Positions 52,001-55,699 of a stretch of DNA of 55,699 nt are shown one piece after another. Location: the NCBI GenBank assembly GCA_028819005.1, contig JAPPMP010000023.1:1-55699 (forward strand). The letters run 5' to 3'. The position numbers and the translations under genes are program-made. This stretch comes from Acidimicrobiaceae bacterium. Lineage in GTDB: Bacteria > Actinomycetota > Acidimicrobiia > Acidimicrobiales > Aldehydirespiratoraceae. Positions within the stretch are counted from its first letter, which is position 1; every line of letters begins with the position of its first letter. Under the pieces are notes generated by a model. That model did no database searches and was not told the origin of the DNA. It worked only from the letters and a program-made list of their open reading frames with translations.

Positions 52001-52549
52001 CAGCACGGGCATGTTGAGGTCGGCGAGAACTCCTGCTGAGGTGGATGGGATGGTCGACGACTTGGCAGCGGGATCGTCGCCGGCCAGGGCCACCACACCG
52101 CCGAGCGGGTCCGTGCCGGCGAAGGTTGCATGACGCAGCGCGTCGGAGGCACGGTCGACCCCCGGGGCCTTGCCGTACCAGACGCCGAGCACGCCGTCGT
52201 AGCGCGCGTCGCCGCGGGTGGTCGCGAGTTGGCTGCCCATGACCGCGGTGGCCGCGTACTCCTCGTTGACCGAGGGGCGCAGGTGGATCGGCAGTTCGGG
52301 GGTCTGAGCGGTTGCCCGGGAAAGGGCTCCGTCGATCCCCGCCAGTGGGGAACCGGGATAACCGGCGCAGAACGCTGCTGTGCGAAGCCCGTTGGCCCTG
52401 TCCACGCGGAGCTGTTCGATCGGGAGTCGGGCGAGCGCCTGGATGCCGGTCATGAACACGGTGCCCGCGTCTTGCGTGTAGCGATCAGTCAGGCGGTATG
52501 TGTCTGTTGCTGGCATCTTCATGCATTCCGGTCGAGGGTTCCCCCGCAT
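49043..52549 (-). CDS. Indolepyruvate ferredoxin oxidoreductase, fused subunits
   Basis: A 1168-residue single-chain 2-oxoacid oxidoreductase that decarboxylates aryl or branched 2-oxoacids to acyl-CoA with ferredoxin. The N-terminal part (about 30-420) is the pyrimidine-binding domain (FCAGYPGSPLAGIDGA, SVNEEYAATAVMGSQ). YFCSGCPHNRSTVVDEGTLV and GAGIGCHAMVMM belong to the thiamine-diphosphate domain. VCEGCGDCATVSNCLSVQPI plus CNLDFSCMSGDCP are cysteine motifs for Fe-S clusters, and the gamma domain (HITGIGGTGVVTASQIIGTA) lies near 760. A TAGGGT box 5 nt before the ATG at 52549 sets the start; ATG 52522 is an alternative. Confidence 0.9.
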   Translation of the reverse strand: MRGNPRPECMKMPATDTYRLTDRYTQDAGTVFMTGIQALARLPIEQLRVDRANGLRTAAFCAGYPGSPLAGIDGALSRATAQTPELPIHLRPSVNEEYAATAVMGSQLATTRGDARYDGVLGVWYGKAPGVDRASDALRHATFAGTDPLGGVVALAGDDPAAKSSTIPSTSAGVLADLNMPVLFPGDPAEALDLGRHAIALSRATGLWVALKVVVDVADGSGTVELDPSRITPILPTIDGASYSHRPDGNLLTPHTLDIEREILEIRKPLALEYAALNRLNHVTVDPADPWIGIVSSGNTYRELREALRALGLEHDHDIASVGIRLLKLNMPVPFNTSTVRSFAAGLEQILVVEEKNPTVELQVKDALYNASHHPAVVGRKDEAGNPLIPSRGALVSDDIGSALRVRLEPRIGDRLRPPAPQRERIALSVARTPYFCSGCPHNRSTVVDEGTLVGAGIGCHAMVMMGGEPRYGDIAGITCMGAEGTQWIGMSPFVEADHIVQNLGDGTFFHSGQLAIAAAIASGANITYKLLWNRAVAMTGGQDPTGQIDLDRVCGQLLAQGVRRVIITSEDPRRARSLALPVEVDVWHRDRLLEAQRILSAVDGVTVLIHDQRCAAELRRDRKRGRVESPPSRVVINHRVCEGCGDCATVSNCLSVQPIETPFGRKTTIDQNSCNLDFSCMSGDCPAFISIARKPSRSGRRAAPLIRARYPAAPDGLADPPSGTIGELSVHITGIGGTGVVTASQIIGTAAMLEGLEVAGLDQTGLSQKAGPVVSDIRISETDRSGSNRVALGQADLLLAFDLLVASSWTGLGAADPERTAVVGSLDLTPPGAKTAHPEIDMPTRQELLKRITDMARPDSCHWAASAATTAALVGDAVGANIFVVGMAVQSGLLPISPRALEQAIELNGVAVDLNLAAFAWGRWQIADPGLVEAAVDAGNRDAVAPELSEALQGRIAALAQNNPLLAEELTRFSAELAAFQNRRTALWYLDQLDGIASKVTGVDPAQTQKILMSTASGLFKLIAYKDEYEVARLMLDPGGHQAVHDVAEPGDRVAWQLHPPILRAMGRSKKISFSTRWRPMFRLLKNAKRLRGTPFDFFGWSELRRIERSLPHEYLAALRARLDAEDLEGANQVAETAELVRGFESVKLRNVDRFRKRLAELAAGSG

Positions 52550-52554
52550 ATGAC

Positions 52555-52560
52555 ACCCTA
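52555..52560 (-). promoter_or_regulatory. Candidate -10 box of the indolepyruvate oxidoreductase gene (leaderless)
   Basis: TAGGGT on the minus strand, 5 nt before the ATG at 52549. It borders a mosaic repeat directly. Confidence 0.5.
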
Positions 52561-52690
52561 GAGCGCGCGCGGATTGAAAAGGTCGTTGCGCTGATACCTG
52601 TTGTTCTCCGCTCTTGTTCGCTGCGCCCACGGGCCGCTCGGGCCACGGTCTCGCTGTTCGGCAACCGTGTTCGGGGTCAATCTGCTCGGC
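52561..52690. repeat. Mosaic intergenic repeat, copy 4 (modules A'-B-C-E)
   Basis: The tract starts GAGCGCGCGCGG, has module B at 52610-52626 (GCTCTTGTTCGCTGCGC), then ACGGGCCGCTCGGGCCACGG and GGGGTCAATCTGCTCGGCCC, which is like the end of the copy at 36.8 kb. The remaining bases to 52870 hold no gene I can support; TTGGGAGCG near 52796 is only half of the LacI-type operator. Confidence 0.75.
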
Positions 52691-52875
52691 CCCTTGGTCA
52701 CCGGTGGTCCTGCAAACCTGTGCGACCTGCCCGGAGTGGAGTGCGCTGGAGAAGGCATCGCCGGGCCTTGTTGTGGCCGTGCGCTCGGTTTTCTTGGGAG
52801 CGTTTGCAATCCAGAGTCTTTCTGGAGGCTAATGGCAGCGTATATGACAGAATTATTACAAGTATTCTCAAGGCT

Positions 52876-52904
52876 TTGACAGGGGCATCGAAGGTTGATA
52901 CTCT
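52876..52904 (+). promoter_or_regulatory. Promoter of the LacI-type regulator gene
   Basis: A consensus TTGACA (52876-52881) and TACTCT (52899-52904) are separated by 17 bp. It is the best conventional promoter in the window. Confidence 0.7.
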
Positions 52905-52905
52905 C

Positions 52906-52919
52906 TGGGAGCGCTCCTA
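52906..52919. promoter_or_regulatory. LacI-type operator overlapping the regulator's own promoter
   Basis: TGGGAGCGCTCCTA differs at one base from TGGGAGCGCTCCCA, the operator established for Streptomyces CebR. Placed right after the -10 box, it should cover the transcription start and give autorepression. Confidence 0.75.
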
Positions 52920-52930
52920 GGAAAAGATCT

Positions 52931-53959
52931 ATGTCGCGACGTCTCAACCTGGAAGAGATCGGACGCAGGGCCGGTGTGTCCCGTTCCACCGTCTCGCGCG
53001 TCGTCAACGGTGAGCCCAACGTCAGTCCCCAAACCAAGAAACGGGTCGAGTCAGTCGTGGCTGAGACGGGGTTCCGCCCGCACGCCGGCGCGAGATCGCT
53101 GGCCTCCAACAGCACGGGAGTCCTCGGGCTCGTCATCCCCAGTGCGGTGGCGACCCTCTTCGACGACCCCTACTTCGGTCGCCTGATCCTCGGAATCACC
53201 GGAGCGACCAACGAGATCCAGATGACCTTGAACCTTTTCCTGTTCGGGGACCAGGCAGACGACCGCTCAATCATCCCCCGAGTGGTGGCGCCGGGTTTGC
53301 TCGACGGAGTCATCGTCACCGCCACGACAATGGGCAATCCTCTGATCGAGTATCTGCGAGGCGCTGACATGCCGTTCGTGGTGATCGGTCGTCCCGACGA
53401 GTCCGCCTCGGTGTTCTCGGTCGACGTCGACAACCGCGGCGGAGCACGAACCGCTGCTCTGCACCTTTCAGGTCTCGGGCGCAAACGCCCGGCGTTGATC
53501 GCGGCGCCCTCCAATACGACCGCTGGAATCGACCGCAGGAGCGGCTTCGTCGAGGGGGTCGCCGCGGCCGGGTTGAGCCTCGACGGTCGGATTCGCGAAG
53601 GGGACTGGACCGAGAATTCCGGTCGCAAGGCCGCCGAGGAACTGCTCGCCGACCGCCCTGATGCTGTATTCGCCGCTTCAGACCGAATGGCCGTGGGCGC
53701 TGTGCGCGCCATCACTGAAGCGGGATTGAGCTGTCCGGACGATGTGGCGGTCGTCTCCTTCGACGGCCTCTTGCACCCCGATCTGGCTTCGCCGCGGCTG
53801 ACTTCAATCGCGCAACCTGTGCGCGAGGTGGGGGAGCGCGCGGTCCGGCTGCTCAAGTCGGTGATCGACGGTACGGCCACAATCCCAGAATCTGTTGTTT
53901 ATCCGACCGAACTCGTGGTACGCGAGTCTTGCGGCTCTGAACTCGTCGAGGTTTCATGA
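52931..53959 (+). CDS. LacI/GalR-family transcriptional regulator (CebR-like)
   Basis: 342 residues. The N-terminal helix-turn-helix reads LNLEEIGRRAGVSRSTVSRV with the hinge helix VNGEPNVSPQTKKRVESVVA; the rest is a periplasmic-binding-protein-like sugar-sensing domain (GVLGLVIPSAVATLFDDPYF, AVVSFDGLLHPDLASPRLTS). The operator sequences at its own promoter and before the adjacent sugar-binding protein match the CebR type, so it probably represses both until a sugar (perhaps cellobiose or another oligosaccharide) binds. The frame from 52895 would include the operator, so I chose the ATG at 52931. Confidence 0.9.
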   Translation: MSRRLNLEEIGRRAGVSRSTVSRVVNGEPNVSPQTKKRVESVVAETGFRPHAGARSLASNSTGVLGLVIPSAVATLFDDPYFGRLILGITGATNEIQMTLNLFLFGDQADDRSIIPRVVAPGLLDGVIVTATTMGNPLIEYLRGADMPFVVIGRPDESASVFSVDVDNRGGARTAALHLSGLGRKRPALIAAPSNTTAGIDRRSGFVEGVAAAGLSLDGRIREGDWTENSGRKAAEELLADRPDAVFAASDRMAVGAVRAITEAGLSCPDDVAVVSFDGLLHPDLASPRLTSIAQPVREVGERAVRLLKSVIDGTATIPESVVYPTELVVRESCGSELVEVS

Positions 53960-54027
53960 GCATGGGCCGCTTGCTGCAACAGCCCCCGGTTGCCGCAACA
54001 GCCCCTGAGCCCTTTTCTTCAGCAGAT

Positions 54028-54045
54028 GTTGGGAGCGCTCCCAAC
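54028..54045. promoter_or_regulatory. Perfect 18-bp palindromic LacI-type operator
   Basis: GTTGGGAGCGCTCCCAAC lies 106 bp before the start of the sugar-binding protein gene. Its 14-bp core equals the CebR operator TGGGAGCGCTCCCA. Confidence 0.85.
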
Positions 54046-54075
54046 TATTCCGTGACCCTCTCCAACCGAAGAGTC

Positions 54076-54089
54076 TGCGAGCGCTCCCT
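54076..54089. promoter_or_regulatory. Second, imperfect LacI-type operator
   Basis: TGCGAGCGCTCCCT keeps the GAGCGCTC core and 12 of 14 bases. The two centres are 46 bp apart, which could allow cooperative binding or looping. Confidence 0.6.
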
Positions 54090-54151
54090 TCGCTTTGGCC
54101 AACCAGGTCAAGAACGCGTCATCCGGCGCATCTTCAAATAGGAGGAATAAA

Positions 54152-55576
54152 ATGAAATTTCGGATCCTTGGACGGCTGTTGGCCGTCCTGCTCGCCTTCG
54201 GGTTGATCGCAGCCGCTTGCGGCGACGATGACAGCTCAGACGGCGGAGACGACACAGGCGCCGAGGCGCCAGGCGCCGCAGACGCCGGCGACGACGACGC
54301 CGGCGGTGACGGCGGTGACGACGGTGACGACGCCGGTGAACCGGAACCTGAACCGGAAGTCGAAGACGTGACCCTGCGCGTGCTGGTTCACCAGAACCCG
54401 CCGATGGTCGAGTTCATGGAGTCGTTCAACGACGAGTTCGAGGCCGCCAACCCCCACATCAGCGTTGACATGTCCGTTGTCAGCCCCGGGGACCTGAGTA
54501 TTGCAACCCAGACACGTTTGTCGGCCGACGACATAGACGTCATCGACATCTTCGGGTTCTCGAACGCGGCACAGCCCTACATGACCGCCGTGACCCCGCC
54601 GAACTGGCAGACCTTGATCGAGGCCGGACTCCTGATGGACCTCACCGGGCAGCCCTTCGTCGACCTCTACGACGAGCCCACGATCCAAGACGCGGGATCG
54701 TTCAACGGCAAGGTCTACGCGATCAACCTCGGTCGCGTCTCCTACAGCGGCATGTTCTTGAACCTCGACCTGTTCGACGCCGAGGGGGTCGACGTCCCGA
54801 CCACTTGGAGCGAACTCGTCACCGCCTGTGAGGTGTTCACCTCCTCGGGCAACGAGTGCATGACCGCCGGCGGCGCGGACGGCTGGCCGATCTTCGTCGG
54901 AGCCTACGGGCTTCTCGGAGCGATGTACCCAGACCAGGCAGGTCTGATGGAAGGGCTCTGGACCGGAGACGTCCGCTGGACCGACGACCAGGGCGTGGAG
55001 ATGCTCCGCCGCATGCAGATCTTCGCGAGCGAGATGTTGGAGGACGGCGTGACCGGACTCGGCCATGATGCTGCTCCCGAACGTTTCAAGGCCGGAGATG
55101 TGGCGATGATGCCAACAGGCGTCTGGCAGGCGCCGGCGCTTGACGACGCCGACTTCGATTGGACCTACATCCCCTTCCCGGGAAGCGACAACCCCGAGGA
55201 CAACAAGTACCTGTTCGGCAAGTACGACCAGGGGTGGGCGATCGCGGCGAACACTCCGCATCCGGAAGCCTCACTGGCTTACCTCGAGGCGTTCTCCGAG
55301 CCCGACAACTACCAGGCGTTCGCGAATGCAGTCGGCTTCATTCCGACCCAGCCCACAGCCGAGCTCAACACCAAACTGGGTGCTGAAGTCGCTCCGTACC
55401 TCGCCAACTACCGCGTTGGATTGGAGCAGTACTGGGTTCCGCCCACCGGCGTGGGCCAATGGGCCGGCGCCTGGCAGGGAGCCGCCTGGTTCCAGCCGTT
55501 CAACGAATGGACGGATCCAGCGGCTCTGGCTGAACAAGCTCAAATGGACTTCGACGCAGGCCTGAACGCAGGCTGA
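54152..55576 (+). CDS. ABC sugar transporter, substrate-binding lipoprotein
   Basis: A 474-residue extracytoplasmic solute-binding protein of the carbohydrate (family 1) type. The lipoprotein signal is LLAVLLAFGLIAAAC, the cysteine at residue 22 being lipid-modified. A 48-residue acidic Asp/Gly/Glu linker follows, then the bilobed binding fold (EFMESFNDEFEAANPHISVD, TWSELVTACEVF, FKAGDVAMMPTGVWQAP, GKYDQGWAIAANTPHPEASL). The start has a strong GGAGG 6-7 bases upstream. Permease genes would be expected next but the window ends 123 bp later. Confidence 0.9.
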   Translation: MKFRILGRLLAVLLAFGLIAAACGDDDSSDGGDDTGAEAPGAADAGDDDAGGDGGDDGDDAGEPEPEPEVEDVTLRVLVHQNPPMVEFMESFNDEFEAANPHISVDMSVVSPGDLSIATQTRLSADDIDVIDIFGFSNAAQPYMTAVTPPNWQTLIEAGLLMDLTGQPFVDLYDEPTIQDAGSFNGKVYAINLGRVSYSGMFLNLDLFDAEGVDVPTTWSELVTACEVFTSSGNECMTAGGADGWPIFVGAYGLLGAMYPDQAGLMEGLWTGDVRWTDDQGVEMLRRMQIFASEMLEDGVTGLGHDAAPERFKAGDVAMMPTGVWQAPALDDADFDWTYIPFPGSDNPEDNKYLFGKYDQGWAIAANTPHPEASLAYLEAFSEPDNYQAFANAVGFIPTQPTAELNTKLGAEVAPYLANYRVGLEQYWVPPTGVGQWAGAWQGAAWFQPFNEWTDPAALAEQAQMDFDAGLNAG

Positions 55577-55607
55577 TCTGCGAACGGCCCGCTGACGACG
55601 TGGGCCA

Positions 55608-55660
55608 CCCCCCCACCTAGGGTGGGGGGGGGCACGTACAGGCGGGGTGGGGGTTTTTTT
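55608..55660 (+). terminator. Terminator-like hairpin and T tract at the right edge
   Basis: CCCCCCCACC-TAG-GGTGGGGGGG forms a perfect 10-bp stem (55608-55630). A G-rich tract and seven Ts (55654-55660) follow 23 bases later, further than in a standard terminator. Such homopolymers at a contig edge could also be an assembly artefact. Confidence 0.45.
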
Positions 55661-55699
55661 GGGGACGAACAAACGAATCATGAGGATCGTAGATAGGAA

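Noticed and set aside
52601..52879. 92-codon open frame before the LacI-type gene
   Set aside because: Starts inside a mosaic repeat, has no family likeness and runs into the regulator's promoter region.
54236..55261. 341-codon minus-strand frame opposite the sugar-binding protein
   Set aside because: Valine/glycine/aspartate-rich shadow of the lipoprotein gene.

Overview
The window is 55.7 kb of GC-rich DNA from an actinobacterium, most likely of the Acidimicrobiia type. Four things point there: a mycothione reductase; the conserved block gcvH / FHA (GarA-like) / MerR (FtsR-like) / bifunctional nuclease / MerR; two luciferase-like flavin oxidoreductases plus several acyl-CoA and amidohydrolase enzymes; and a CebR-like palindromic operator. 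The class assignment is an inference from gene content. I see no tRNA, rRNA, CRISPR array or intact insertion sequence.

Layout. 0-10 kb: selO, copA, a flavin oxidoreductase, pepA, a polyketide-synthase remnant, a hypothetical gene, a sirtuin and a rhodanese-E1 fusion. 10-24 kb: a cell-surface polysaccharide region with a flippase-like protein, rmlA-rmlC-rmlB-rmlD, a multi-pass membrane protein, a DUF354-like protein, a large SpoIID/SLH surface protein, a family 2 glycosyltransferase, a CsaB-like pyruvyl transferase and a Wzt/Wzm-type exporter. 24-34 kb: uridine kinase, a broken hydrolase, enoyl-CoA hydratase, amidohydrolase, acyl-CoA dehydrogenase, an MFS carrier, a TIGR00266 protein, a selenocysteine-containing selD and a nitronate monooxygenase. 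34-45 kb: dusB-maf, a membrane protein, a HIT protein, pgsA, the gcvH-to-gcvT block, a second flavin oxidoreductase and aroC. 45-53 kb: a nested repeat field, glpD, a broken acyl-CoA synthetase, mycothione reductase and a fused indolepyruvate oxidoreductase. 53-55.7 kb: a LacI-type regulator, its probable operators and an ABC sugar-binding lipoprotein, cut off before any permease.

The strongest unusual points are as follows. (1) selD carries an in-frame TGA at its catalytic position, followed by a hairpin, so the organism should make selenoproteins. (2) An SLH-domain protein, a CsaB-like pyruvyl transferase, rhamnose genes and a polysaccharide exporter sit together, which suggests pyruvylated-polymer anchoring of surface proteins. 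(3) About twenty genes have a TAnnnT box 5-9 nt before the start codon and no ribosome-binding site, which suggests widespread leaderless transcription; at two loci divergent boxes overlap. (4) At least four genes end inside a tandem repeat whose first unit carries their stop codon. (5) A mosaic intergenic repeat family recurs at four or five places.
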